Positions 52,538 to 60,830 of a DNA stretch of 64,000 bases are shown one piece after another. The stretch is from Bradyrhizobium sp. 132 (GTDB lineage: Bacteria; Pseudomonadota; Alphaproteobacteria; Rhizobiales; Xanthobacteraceae), in NCBI RefSeq assembly GCF_023074185.1, contig NZ_JADPKY010000126.1:62001-126000 (forward strand), in the 5' to 3' direction. The translations under genes were made by a program, and so were the position numbers. The notes under the pieces are model-generated. The model searched no databases. It worked only from the letters and a program-made list of their open reading frames with translations, and was not told where the DNA came from. Every line of letters begins with the position of its first letter. The first letter of the stretch is position 1.

Positions 52538-53842
52538 ATGGACGCAAAACCAAGCAATAAGACCGCCACACTGACGGTCGGAAACAAGAATTTCGATCTT
52601 CCGATCCATAGCGGCAGCGTCGGGCCTGATGTCATCGATATAGGCAAGCTCTACGCACAGTCCGGCCTGTTCACCTACGATCCGGGCTTCACTTCGACCG
52701 CGAGCTGCCAGTCCAAGATCACCTACATCGACGGCGACGCGGGCGTGCTGGAATACCGCGGCTACCCGATCGAGCAGCTCGCCGAGAACGGCGACTTCCT
52801 CGAGACCTGCTACCTCTTACTCTTCGGGGAGCTGCCGACCGCCGCACAGAAGAAAGATTTCGACGACCGCGTGATCCATCACACGATGGTCCACGAGCAG
52901 ATGGCCCGCTTCTTCCAGGGTTTCCGCCGCGACGCCCATCCGATGGCGATCATGGTGGCCGCGGTCGGCGCGCTCGCCGCATTCTATCACGACTCAACCG
53001 ACATCAACGATCCGAAGCAGCGCATGATCGCTTCCATGCGCATGATCGCGAAGATCCCGACGCTGGCGGCGATGGCCTACAAGTACACGGTCGGCCAGCC
53101 CTTCGTGTACCCGAAGAACTCGCTGAAGTTCGCCGAGAACTTCCTGCACATGTGCTTCGCGGTGCCGTGCGAGGAGTACAAGATCAACCCGGTGCTGGCT
53201 GACGCGCTGGACAAGATATTCATCCTGCACGCCGATCACGAGCAGAACGCTTCGACCTCGACGGTGCGTATCGCCGGCTCCTCCGGCGCCAACCCGTTCG
53301 CGTGCATCGCCGCCGGCATCGCCTGCCTGTGGGGCCCGGCGCATGGAGGCGCCAACGAAGCCGCGCTCGCGATGCTCGCCGAGATCGGCTCGGTCGACAA
53401 CATTCCCGAGTTCATCGCCAAGGTGAAGGACAAGAACTCTGAAGTCCGCCTGATGGGCTTCGGTCACCGCGTCTACAAAAACTACGATCCGCGCGCCAAG
53501 ATCATGCAGAAGATGTGTCACGCCGTGCTCAAGGAGACGGGCCATGGTGACGATCCGATGCTCAAGGTGGCGCTGGAACTGGAGCGGATCGCGCTCAGCG
53601 ACCAGTACTTCATCGACCGCAAGCTCTACCCGAACGTCGACTTCTATTCGGGCATCACGCTGAAGGCGATGGGCTTCCCGGTCTCGATGTTCACCGTGCT
53701 GTTCGCGGTCGCGCGCACCGTCGGCTGGATCAGCCAGTGGAGCGAGATGATCGAGGATCCGCAGCAGAAGATCGGCCGTCCGCGCCAGCTCTACACCGGC
53801 GTCACCAAGCGCGACTACGTCGCGATCAAGGATCGGAAGTAA
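52538..53842 (+). CDS. gltA: Citrate synthase
   Basis: First step of the citric acid cycle. The 434 residues are the long Gram-negative type II form with the N-terminal beta domain (TATLTVGNKNFDLPI). Catalytic His residues lie in LHADHEQNASTSTVR and GFGHRVYKNYDPRA, the catalytic Asp in VDFYSGI, with GPAHGGANEAALAML. The ATG at MDAKPS is the usual start; the frame is open 45 codons further upstream. A strong terminator follows. Confidence 0.97.
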   Translation: MDAKPSNKTATLTVGNKNFDLPIHSGSVGPDVIDIGKLYAQSGLFTYDPGFTSTASCQSKITYIDGDAGVLEYRGYPIEQLAENGDFLETCYLLLFGELPTAAQKKDFDDRVIHHTMVHEQMARFFQGFRRDAHPMAIMVAAVGALAAFYHDSTDINDPKQRMIASMRMIAKIPTLAAMAYKYTVGQPFVYPKNSLKFAENFLHMCFAVPCEEYKINPVLADALDKIFILHADHEQNASTSTVRIAGSSGANPFACIAAGIACLWGPAHGGANEAALAMLAEIGSVDNIPEFIAKVKDKNSEVRLMGFGHRVYKNYDPRAKIMQKMCHAVLKETGHGDDPMLKVALELERIALSDQYFIDRKLYPNVDFYSGITLKAMGFPVSMFTVLFAVARTVGWISQWSEMIEDPQQKIGRPRQLYTGVTKRDYVAIKDRK

Positions 53843-53863
53843 GTCTTAGCCTCACGACGTTTG

Positions 53864-53900
53864 AAACGGCGCCATCGTCTGCGATGGCGCCGTTTTTGTT
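53864..53900 (+). terminator. Rho-independent terminator of gltA
   Basis: Perfect 14-bp arms AAACGGCGCCATCG and CGATGGCGCCGTTT with a four-base loop and a T run (TTTTTGTTT). It starts 21 bases after the gltA stop. Confidence 0.93.
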
Positions 53901-53915
53901 TGGCGCTCACCTTGG

Positions 53916-53993
53916 GGTGGGCAAAGCGGAGCGTGCCCACCATCTTTCCGCGACGGGCATAGACAGCGTGGGCACGCTTCGCTCTGCCCACGC
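53916..53993. repeat. Palindromic intergenic repeat (GTGGGCA type)
   Basis: The left arm, GGTGGGCAAAGCGGAGCGTG onward to CCCACC, and the right arm, GCGTGGGCACGCTTCGCTCT onward to CCCACGC, are imperfect inverted copies about 26 bases long. From memory, GTGGGCA/TGCCCAC elements are common in Bradyrhizobium intergenic DNA. It lies directly after the gltA terminator and before the sugar-uptake cluster. Confidence 0.75.
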
Positions 53994-54099
53994 TACGAAA
54001 CGGGTTGGACCGCTCCCCCATCTTGCTGCCGCGCACAACAACAAGTCCATGCATCGAGCCGCAAGTGCCTTGACAGTTGAAGCGCTCCGCGCGCAAATC

Positions 54100-54114
54100 C
54101 TTACCCTAAGTAAG
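54100..54114. promoter_or_regulatory. Short palindrome before the ROK gene, possible operator
   Basis: CTTAC-CCTAA-GTAAG, 13 bases before the ROK ATG. A TTGACA hexamer lies at 54070-54075, but no well-spaced -10 is seen. Autoregulation by the ROK protein is a guess from position. Confidence 0.35.
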
Positions 54115-54127
54115 AATAACGACAGGG

Positions 54128-55306
54128 ATGGAAATGCCGGAGCAGCCGAGAAGTCGGCGGCAGACGCGTGCTGCCATTTTGACTCATCTGCTTCAGTCGG
54201 GCGGCTCGTTTCGCCCGCCGCTGGCCAGGGCCGTGCGCCTGTCGGAAGCGAGCCTGTCGCGCATTCTGTTTGATCTCAAGGCCGAAGGCCTGATCGAAGA
54301 GGTGCGGCGCCCTGCCCCTTATGTCGGCGGTCCGACGGGCCTCGTGTCGCTCGACGGCTCGGTCGCACTCGCGGCCTTCGAGCTGAGCACCCAGCGTCTC
54401 AGCGTTGGCGTTGGGGGCCTGTCGGGTGAGTTGCACTACACCGGACACGTGCCGCTGCCGAAGACGCCGACCGTCGCGACCGTCGGCCGGGCGTTTGGCG
54501 AGGCGATGACATTGCTGCGCGACTGGACGCGGCGCCGGCGCATCCCCCTCGCGCAGATCGGCGTCTCCATTCCGGGCCTTGGCCGGTTGGGCGCATCGAC
54601 CAATCCGATCATTCCCTGCGACGTCGGGCGTATCAGCGAGATGCTCGGCGAGACGTTTGCCGGCGTGCCGGTCGAGTTCACCAATTCGGTGGTCGCGCAC
54701 GCCATTTTTCACCGTTGCCGTACGGAGAATTATCCATTCAGCGGCGCGCATCTCTTCGTCTTCGTCGGCCAGGGCGTCGCGGGGACCTGGATGGACGATC
54801 CGGTCGAGGACGATGCGCTCCAGCCGGTCGAGCTCGGCCACATGGTGTTCGAGCCCGACGGACCGCGTTGCCGCTGTGGTCATCATGGCTGCGTCGAGGC
54901 CTATACATCGCTTCCAGCCTTGGCCGAGCTTCTTGGCGTCGCGGAGGCCGAGTTGCTTCAACTCGGCAGCGAATGGGTGACCGCAATGCCGCTTTCGTCG
55001 CGCGTGCGGCAGGAGTTGCGCCGGCGGCTGTTCCGGCTTGGCCTCGCGATCGGCAACACGCTGAACGTGAAGCTATGCAACGGCGTCGCGATCAGCGGCT
55101 GGCCGTCGCTTCTCATCGAGGACGATCGCAACGCTCTCGTCGACGGGATCGACGCCTGCCTGTTGGGCGGTCGCAAGCATGCGCAAGTGTCGCTTGCTTT
55201 CGTGCCGCCGTCGAATGGCAATGATCCGCGGGCGGCGCTGGCATTCGCAGCTTTCTGCCTCGCTTGCCGCGGCGGCATGCCGGCCGCATCGACCGAGGCC
55301 GCCTGA
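54128..55306 (+). CDS. ROK-family transcriptional regulator
   Basis: A 392-residue sugar-responsive repressor of the NagC/Mlc/XylR type. The N-terminal winged helix is RRQTRAAILTHLLQSG plus LSEASLSRILFDLKAEGLIEE; the C-terminal ROK domain has the zinc motif CRCGHHGCVEAYTS (about 256-269) and the sugar-binding ELGHM segment just before it. The kinase phosphate loop is degenerate (SLDGSVALAAFELS instead of DIGGT), so it is a regulator and not a glucokinase. It heads the ABC importer cluster and should respond to its sugar. Confidence 0.9.
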   Translation: MEMPEQPRSRRQTRAAILTHLLQSGGSFRPPLARAVRLSEASLSRILFDLKAEGLIEEVRRPAPYVGGPTGLVSLDGSVALAAFELSTQRLSVGVGGLSGELHYTGHVPLPKTPTVATVGRAFGEAMTLLRDWTRRRRIPLAQIGVSIPGLGRLGASTNPIIPCDVGRISEMLGETFAGVPVEFTNSVVAHAIFHRCRTENYPFSGAHLFVFVGQGVAGTWMDDPVEDDALQPVELGHMVFEPDGPRCRCGHHGCVEAYTSLPALAELLGVAEAELLQLGSEWVTAMPLSSRVRQELRRRLFRLGLAIGNTLNVKLCNGVAISGWPSLLIEDDRNALVDGIDACLLGGRKHAQVSLAFVPPSNGNDPRAALAFAAFCLACRGGMPAASTEAA

Positions 55307-55363
55307 GATACCTGATACCGCGCGGCTCTCGCGCGAAAGAGTTCACACCGGGAGGAACTTGCC

Positions 55364-56650
55364 ATGCCGATCACAACAACAAGGCGCCGTCTGCTCGCTG
55401 GATCTGCTGCCGCGCTTGCGCTGCCGGCATTTGCCCGCGCGCAAGGCGCGGTCAAGCCGCGCTTGACTGCGATCTCACAATGGTCCGCAGGTAGCGACGG
55501 GGCGGCCATCACGGCGCTCGGCAAGAAATTCGAGGAGAAGGGCGGCATTTGGCAGCACTCGCCGGTCCCGGGATTCACCACCGAGATGATGAACAAGCTG
55601 CGCGCTCAGATCATGGCCGGCGATCCACCGGCCTGTTCGCAGCTCAAAGGTCCCGAGATTGCAGCCTGGTCGAAGATTGCCCCAACCGTCAATCTCGACG
55701 CCCTTGTTGCCGCCGCCGGCTACGAAAAGGTCGTCGCTCCAGACCTTGCACGATTGCATAAGCCGGGGGGCAAATGGATCGCACTGCCGCTGCAGATCTA
55801 CAGCACCAACATGCTGTTTCTCTCCAAGCGCGCGATGGACAAAGCCAAGGCCGACAAGATCCCCGTCACATGGGCTGACTTCAACGACCTTGCCGAGAAG
55901 ATGAAGGCAGGCGGTGTCGCCTATCCCATCGCCAACGGTGGTACGCGCCCGGACGATGGACAGAAATTCGAGGCCGCTCTGGCCGGCATCAGTCCCACCT
56001 CATACCGCGCAGCCATCATGAATCTCGACAAGACGGCCTTGGAGGGTCCCGAGATAAAGGCTGCCTTCGCACAGGTGCGCAAGATCGCCGACTGGATGGA
56101 CCCGAACGTCGGCGCCCAGCACTTTTCGACCAACCTGAAGCGCTTCATCGACGGCGACATGGGCATGATGATCATGGGCGGCTGGGCGCAGGGCGTATTG
56201 CGCAATGCCGGTTTCAAGTTCGACGACTTCATCATCGCCCCGGGCCCGAGCGACAATTCCAAGCCGGTTTTCCTGTTGAATGCCGATGCCTTCATATTCT
56301 GGCAGCGCAAGGAGCCAGATCTGCAGGCGGGTCAGGCGCTGATGGCCCAACTCGTCATGGATCCAGCAATCCAGACGATGTATTCACAGATCACGGGATC
56401 GATACCCGTGCGCACAGATGTCGATCTTTCCGGTGAAGGCTGGTCGGACGGTCAACGGCGGACCGCAGCAGCTCTGAAAGACGCTATCGCCAGCAATCAA
56501 GCGGTCCTCAGTCTCGCGCACAACATGGCGCAGGAAAACGGCATGACCGCAGCGATGATCGACGTGATCACGGAGTATGTGAAGAACAAGACAGTTACAC
56601 CGCAGCAGGCGGTCACCCGCCTTGCAGAGGCCGTCGAGGGCGCGCGTTGA
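55364..56650 (+). CDS. Carbohydrate ABC transporter substrate-binding protein (CUT1)
   Basis: A 428-residue periplasmic receptor with a Tat-like signal (TTRRRLLAGSAAALALPAFARA). The mature protein has the extracellular solute-binding family 1 pattern: WSAGSDGAAITALGKKFEEKGG, DPPACSQLKGPEIAAW, KWIALPLQIYSTNMLFLSK and GDMGMMIMGGWAQG. A strong GGGAGGAA site precedes the ATG. Its stop overlaps the next permease start (TTGA). Neighbours suggest a mono- or disaccharide ligand. Confidence 0.92.
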   Translation: MPITTTRRRLLAGSAAALALPAFARAQGAVKPRLTAISQWSAGSDGAAITALGKKFEEKGGIWQHSPVPGFTTEMMNKLRAQIMAGDPPACSQLKGPEIAAWSKIAPTVNLDALVAAAGYEKVVAPDLARLHKPGGKWIALPLQIYSTNMLFLSKRAMDKAKADKIPVTWADFNDLAEKMKAGGVAYPIANGGTRPDDGQKFEAALAGISPTSYRAAIMNLDKTALEGPEIKAAFAQVRKIADWMDPNVGAQHFSTNLKRFIDGDMGMMIMGGWAQGVLRNAGFKFDDFIIAPGPSDNSKPVFLLNADAFIFWQRKEPDLQAGQALMAQLVMDPAIQTMYSQITGSIPVRTDVDLSGEGWSDGQRRTAAALKDAIASNQAVLSLAHNMAQENGMTAAMIDVITEYVKNKTVTPQQAVTRLAEAVEGAR

Positions 56651-57576
56651 CAGACACCGTCTCTCCAGCGACGCGGCCGGGCCGGCCGGCGACCTCTGAC
56701 CTGGTGCGCCGGCTGCCCGAATACCTGATGATCTGGGTGCCGCTGCTGCTGGCAGCGGGGCATCTCGTCTCGTTCTCGCTATGGACGATCTGGGTATCGT
56801 TCACGCCCTCCACCCTTGTGCCAGTTTCGGGCTGGGTGGGTTTGCGCAACTACACGGCGGTCCTGTCGTCGCGGAACTGGCAGATCGCGTTCGACAACTT
56901 GCTGTTGTTTGGCTGCGCTTTCGTGGTGCTGAGCTTGATCACTGGCCTCATGCTCGCGATCCTTCTCGATCAGCGCATTCGCGGCGAGAACGTGCTGCGA
57001 TCCATCTTCCTGTATCCCCTGGCGGTGTCGTTCGTCGTCACCGGCACGGTCTGGAGCTGGCTACTCAATCCCGGCCTTGGTATCCAGAAGCTCGCTCACG
57101 ACCTCGGCTGGACCTCGTTCCGGTTCGACTGGCTGCTAGACCGCGACATGGCGATCTGGACCATTGTCATCGCTGCGATCTGGCAATCTTCGGGCTTCGC
57201 CATGGCACTGTTCCTTGCCGGCCTTCGCTCCGTCGACGCGGACATCATCAAGGCCGCGCAGATCGATGGCGCCGGACCTATCCGGATCTATCGGCGGGTC
57301 ATCTTGCCGACGCTATGGCCGATAACCATCACCGTCGCCGTGATCCAGCTGCAGTTCGCGATTTCGGCCTTCGACCTCGTCCGCGCTCTCACCAACGGCG
57401 GGCCCGGAATCGCGACCCAGCTGCCGGCACTCGTCGTCTACGATCTGATGTTCCAACGTGGCCAGCTCGGCCGGGGTGCGGCGGCGGCGGTGCTCATGTT
57501 GCTTATTCTTCTCGCGGTGCTGCTGCCGTATGCAGCGTGGCGTTATTTTGAGCGACGGCGGACGACCCATGCGTGA
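56647..57576 (+). CDS. Sugar ABC transporter permease, MalF-like
   Basis: A 309-residue inner-membrane permease with six predicted helices. The coupling EAA loop is RSVDADIIKAAQIDGAGPIRIYRRVILPTLWP. A TTG start overlaps the stop of the binding-protein gene, and its 3' end overlaps the next permease by eight bases, giving a tightly coupled operon. It forms the channel with the MalG-like partner. Confidence 0.93.
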   Translation: MTDTVSPATRPGRPATSDLVRRLPEYLMIWVPLLLAAGHLVSFSLWTIWVSFTPSTLVPVSGWVGLRNYTAVLSSRNWQIAFDNLLLFGCAFVVLSLITGLMLAILLDQRIRGENVLRSIFLYPLAVSFVVTGTVWSWLLNPGLGIQKLAHDLGWTSFRFDWLLDRDMAIWTIVIAAIWQSSGFAMALFLAGLRSVDADIIKAAQIDGAGPIRIYRRVILPTLWPITITVAVIQLQFAISAFDLVRALTNGGPGIATQLPALVVYDLMFQRGQLGRGAAAAVLMLLILLAVLLPYAAWRYFERRRTTHA

Positions 57577-58426
57577 TCGAGCCTTCGCACCAAGCCGAAT
57601 GTTGATCTATCTGCTCGTTTTGGCGATCGCTGCAGCATGGCTCGCGCCATTGGCTGTTGTCGTGCTGAACTCGCTCCGTAGCAACGAGGAGATCGCACAG
57701 GCCTCGATGATCGGCTGGCCGAAACAATGGGCCTGGAGCAACTACGCCGTTGCCTGGAGCGGTTTCTGCGTCGCCGAGACCTGCGCCGGCCTCCGGCCGT
57801 ACATGTTGAATTCCGCGCTCGTCACGATTCCCGCGACGATTTTCTCTACCCTGCTCGGTGCTATCGCCGGTTACGCCGTGTCGCTCTGGCGATTTCGCGG
57901 CGATAGCTGGATCTACGGCATCGTGACCCTTGGCCTCTTCCTTCCCCAGCAGATGCGCTTGCTTCCCTGGACCATCGTGTTGCGGGATATCGGTCTCATC
58001 AACACGCTGACGGGTCTCGTGCTGATTCACACGATCCAGGGGCTCTCCTTCACCACGCTGTTCTGCCGGAACTACTACGTCGCCATCCCACATGAACTGA
58101 TCAGCGCCGCGCGCATCGATGGCGCCGGGTTCTTCCGCATTTTCTGGCGCATCATTCTGCCGCTCTCGTCTCCGATTCTGATCGTCACCGTGATCTGGCA
58201 GTTCACGCACATCTGGAACGAGTTCCTCTACGGCGTGACATTCACGACCGGCCAGCAACAGCCGGTCACGGCGGCCCTCATCGCGCTATCTGCCGCGATC
58301 GCAGATATCCCGCAGCATGGCGTACAGAGCGCTGCGGTGATCATCGCAGCGCTGCCCACTTTGTTGATCTATCTCCTCGGCGGCAGGTATTTCGTGCGCG
58401 GCCTGACCGCCGGGGCCGTGAAATGA
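57569..58426 (+). CDS. Sugar ABC transporter permease, MalG-like
   Basis: A 285-residue second permease. About six helices are seen, with the EAA loop IPHELISAARIDGAGFFRIFWRIILPLSSPI. The ATG is chosen from the overlap with the preceding gene; the open frame upstream is a shadow. It ends 10 bases before the ATPase gene. Confidence 0.93.
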   Translation: MRDRAFAPSRMLIYLLVLAIAAAWLAPLAVVVLNSLRSNEEIAQASMIGWPKQWAWSNYAVAWSGFCVAETCAGLRPYMLNSALVTIPATIFSTLLGAIAGYAVSLWRFRGDSWIYGIVTLGLFLPQQMRLLPWTIVLRDIGLINTLTGLVLIHTIQGLSFTTLFCRNYYVAIPHELISAARIDGAGFFRIFWRIILPLSSPILIVTVIWQFTHIWNEFLYGVTFTTGQQQPVTAALIALSAAIADIPQHGVQSAAVIIAALPTLLIYLLGGRYFVRGLTAGAVK

Positions 58427-58436
58427 TTGGATTGTC

Positions 58437-59546
58437 ATGGCAGCACTAAGCATTCGCTCCCTGTCGAAGCGCTACGCCAATCTGGAAGTGCTGAAGGGGA
58501 TCGACCTCGACATCGAGAGCGGCGAGTTCACGGTGCTGGTCGGCCCGTCCGGTTGCGGCAAGTCCACGCTGCTCAACATCGTCGCCGGGCTCGACCGCCC
58601 GAGCGCAGGCACCGTGGAAATCGGCGGACGTGTCGTCAACGACATCCCGCCAAAAGACCGCGACATCGCCATGGTGTTCCAGTCCTATGCGCTCTATCCG
58701 TCGATGACGGTGCGCCAGAACATCACCTTCGGCATGGAATGCCGCCACGTACCGAAGGCTGAACAGGAGAAGGCACTGGCGAACGTAGCCCGCCTGCTCC
58801 AGATCGAGCCGCTGCTCGGCCGCAAGCCGTCGCAGCTCTCCGGCGGCCAACGCCAGCGCGTGGCGATGGGTCGGGCTCTGGTCCGCGATCCCCTGCTCTT
58901 CCTGTTCGACGAGCCGCTCTCCAATCTCGACGCCAAGCTGCGCGTCGAGATGCGGATGGAGATCAAGCGGCTGCATCAGCGCATCGGCGCCACCATCATC
59001 TATGTCACCCACGACCAGATCGAGGCGATGACGATGGCGACGCGCATCGCCGTGATGCACCGGGGCGTGGTGCAGCAGTTTGCCGACCCCGATACCGTGT
59101 ATCGCTTTCCCGCTAATTTGTTCGTGGCACGCTTCATGGGCTCACCGCCGATGAACACGATGCCGGCTCGGCTCGAGGCCGATGCCGGCGGGCCTGTGGC
59201 CGTGATCGGCGCAGGAAGGCCGGACGAGGTCCGCCTCCGCCTTGGCCAATACGACGCGGCAGCGCGCTTCGTCGGCCGTGACGTGGTGGTCGGAATCAGG
59301 CCGGAATGCATCGCCGAGGGCAATCGCGTGTTTTCCGGCGATGCGCCCGTCGTCGTCGACGCGCCGGTGGAAATGGTCGAGCCGACCGGAGCCGAAACGA
59401 TCGTGCTGCTGCGGCTTGGCGGCGAGCCTGCGCTGGCGCGCATCACGCCGGATATCCGGCCCACGCCCGGGGCGACTGCCTCCTTCGCGCTCGACACGCG
59501 GCGCATTTGCCTGTTCGACCCCGAAACGGAGCGGCTGATCGCATGA
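58437..59546 (+). CDS. Sugar ABC transporter ATP-binding protein (MsmK/UgpC type)
   Basis: A 369-residue ATPase that powers import. Walker A GPSGCGKST (about 38), Q-loop MVFQSYALYP, signature LSGGQRQRVAMGRA, Walker B LFLFDEPLSNLDAKL and the H-loop VTHDQIEAM are intact. The C-terminal OB/TOBE domain (VGIRPECI) is the MalK-type regulatory part. Its TGA overlaps the SDR start. Confidence 0.95.
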   Translation: MAALSIRSLSKRYANLEVLKGIDLDIESGEFTVLVGPSGCGKSTLLNIVAGLDRPSAGTVEIGGRVVNDIPPKDRDIAMVFQSYALYPSMTVRQNITFGMECRHVPKAEQEKALANVARLLQIEPLLGRKPSQLSGGQRQRVAMGRALVRDPLLFLFDEPLSNLDAKLRVEMRMEIKRLHQRIGATIIYVTHDQIEAMTMATRIAVMHRGVVQQFADPDTVYRFPANLFVARFMGSPPMNTMPARLEADAGGPVAVIGAGRPDEVRLRLGQYDAAARFVGRDVVVGIRPECIAEGNRVFSGDAPVVVDAPVEMVEPTGAETIVLLRLGGEPALARITPDIRPTPGATASFALDTRRICLFDPETERLIA

Positions 59547-60310
59547 CCAGGACCACCTATTCCAGCCTTGCCGGCCGCGTGGTGTTGATCACCGGTGGCG
59601 CCAGCGGCATCGGTGCCGCCTTCGTGCGTGCCTTCGCAGCCCAGAAGGCACGCGTTGCCTTCTTCGACCTCGATGCGAGCGCCGGCGAAGCACTGGTCGC
59701 GGAGGTGGCGGCGGCGTCCGGCACCGTACCATTGTTCGTGCCGTGCGATCTCCTCGACATCGACGCCTTGCGCGGCGCCATGGCGCAGGTCCACGGATCG
59801 CTCGGCGATGCCGCGGTCCTCGTCAACAACGCCGCCAATGATAAGCGCCAGGTACTGGCCGAGGTGACGCCCGCCGAATTCGACTGGACGATCGGCGTCA
59901 ACCTCAAGCACGTCTTCTTTGCGGCTCAAGCCGTGGTGCCGCAGATGCAAGCGCGCGGCGGCGGATCGATCATCAACATGTCGTCGATTGCCTGGATGCG
60001 CGGCGCGCCGGCGCTGCCGGTCTACGCTGCGGCAAAAGCCGCGATCGTCGGCTTCACCAACTCCCTGGCCCGGCTGGTCGGTCCCGACCGCATCCGCGTC
60101 AACGCAATAGCACCGGGAATGGTGATCACCGAGCGTCAGCGCCGGCTGTGGTATCCGGACGAACAGACCATCGCCGAGCTGCGAACGCGTCAGGCCATTC
60201 CCGACGCGGTGACACCCGAGGATATCGCGAACATGGCGCTGTTCCTCGCCTCCGACGAGAGCCAGCGCATCACGCGCCAGTGTTTTCAGGTCGACGGCGG
60301 GATTGGCTAG
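59543..60310 (+). CDS. SDR oxidoreductase, xylose-dehydrogenase-like
   Basis: A 255-residue NAD(P)-dependent short-chain dehydrogenase. It has the cofactor motif TGGASGIGAAF, NNAAND, catalytic Ser in NMSSIAWMRG and YAAAK (Tyr/Lys). As recalled, the whole sequence resembles Caulobacter D-xylose 1-dehydrogenase (CDLLDIDALRG, NVNLKH-type segment, and RQRRLWY). With the sugar ABC importer, this suggests oxidation of an imported aldose to its lactone. The ATGA overlap couples it to the ATPase gene. No dehydratase or lactonase gene follows. Confidence 0.88.
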   Translation: MTRTTYSSLAGRVVLITGGASGIGAAFVRAFAAQKARVAFFDLDASAGEALVAEVAAASGTVPLFVPCDLLDIDALRGAMAQVHGSLGDAAVLVNNAANDKRQVLAEVTPAEFDWTIGVNLKHVFFAAQAVVPQMQARGGGSIINMSSIAWMRGAPALPVYAAAKAAIVGFTNSLARLVGPDRIRVNAIAPGMVITERQRRLWYPDEQTIAELRTRQAIPDAVTPEDIANMALFLASDESQRITRQCFQVDGGIG

Positions 60311-60574
60311 CCGCTCCAGGCGAACTGTTCGTTGCGGCTCCTGCGACGCTTCATACCATCCTGCTAGGATCGAAACTGCTCATTGAAAATGCCATAGACC
60401 ACATCTAAACTGTAGATAGAGTGCGACTAATAATTAGAACGACAGATTGAAACACAGCAGAATTTGTGCGGGATGAAAACCGTGGACTGACCAATACCAT
60501 TGAAGCTGGATAAGAGCCGCTGGCGCGTGAGCCGGATGGGGAGCTGGATCGAGAACCAACCACGGGGATGCTCC

Positions 60575-60823
60575 ATGGATACGCTTTGGCGGTTCTTTCT
60601 AGTCAAGAAGAATCGGGACGTCCTGGCTTGGCTCGGCGGGGGAGCCGTGGTCGCCATAGCGGGCCTATGGACGGCCTTCGTCCAACTGCAACCCAAACAA
60701 GCCGCCCACGATGTTGCGCCTGTCTCCGCGAACTGCGGCAGCGTAGCGGCGGGCGGAAGCATCAGCGGCGCCACCATCGTGATGAACGGATCGAAAGACT
60801 CAGATTGCAGCAGTAAGCAATGA
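60575..60823 (+). CDS. Small single-TM protein with GSVAAG motif
   Basis: An 82-residue protein: basic N terminus (MDTLWRFFLVKKNRD), one membrane helix (VLAWLGGGAVVAIAGLWTAFV), and a short outer tail with CGSVAAGGSISGATIVMNG and two Cys. The same GSVAAG-x-x-I motif occurs near the N terminus of the next gene product. I chose the ATG after GGGGA; two earlier in-frame starts exist (TTG 60500, ATG 60536). The gene ends seven bases before the TPR gene, whose ribosome site overlaps its stop. Low GC compared with the sugar operon. Confidence 0.65.
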   Translation: MDTLWRFFLVKKNRDVLAWLGGGAVVAIAGLWTAFVQLQPKQAAHDVAPVSANCGSVAAGGSISGATIVMNGSKDSDCSSKQ

Positions 60824-60830
60824 GGCAGCA

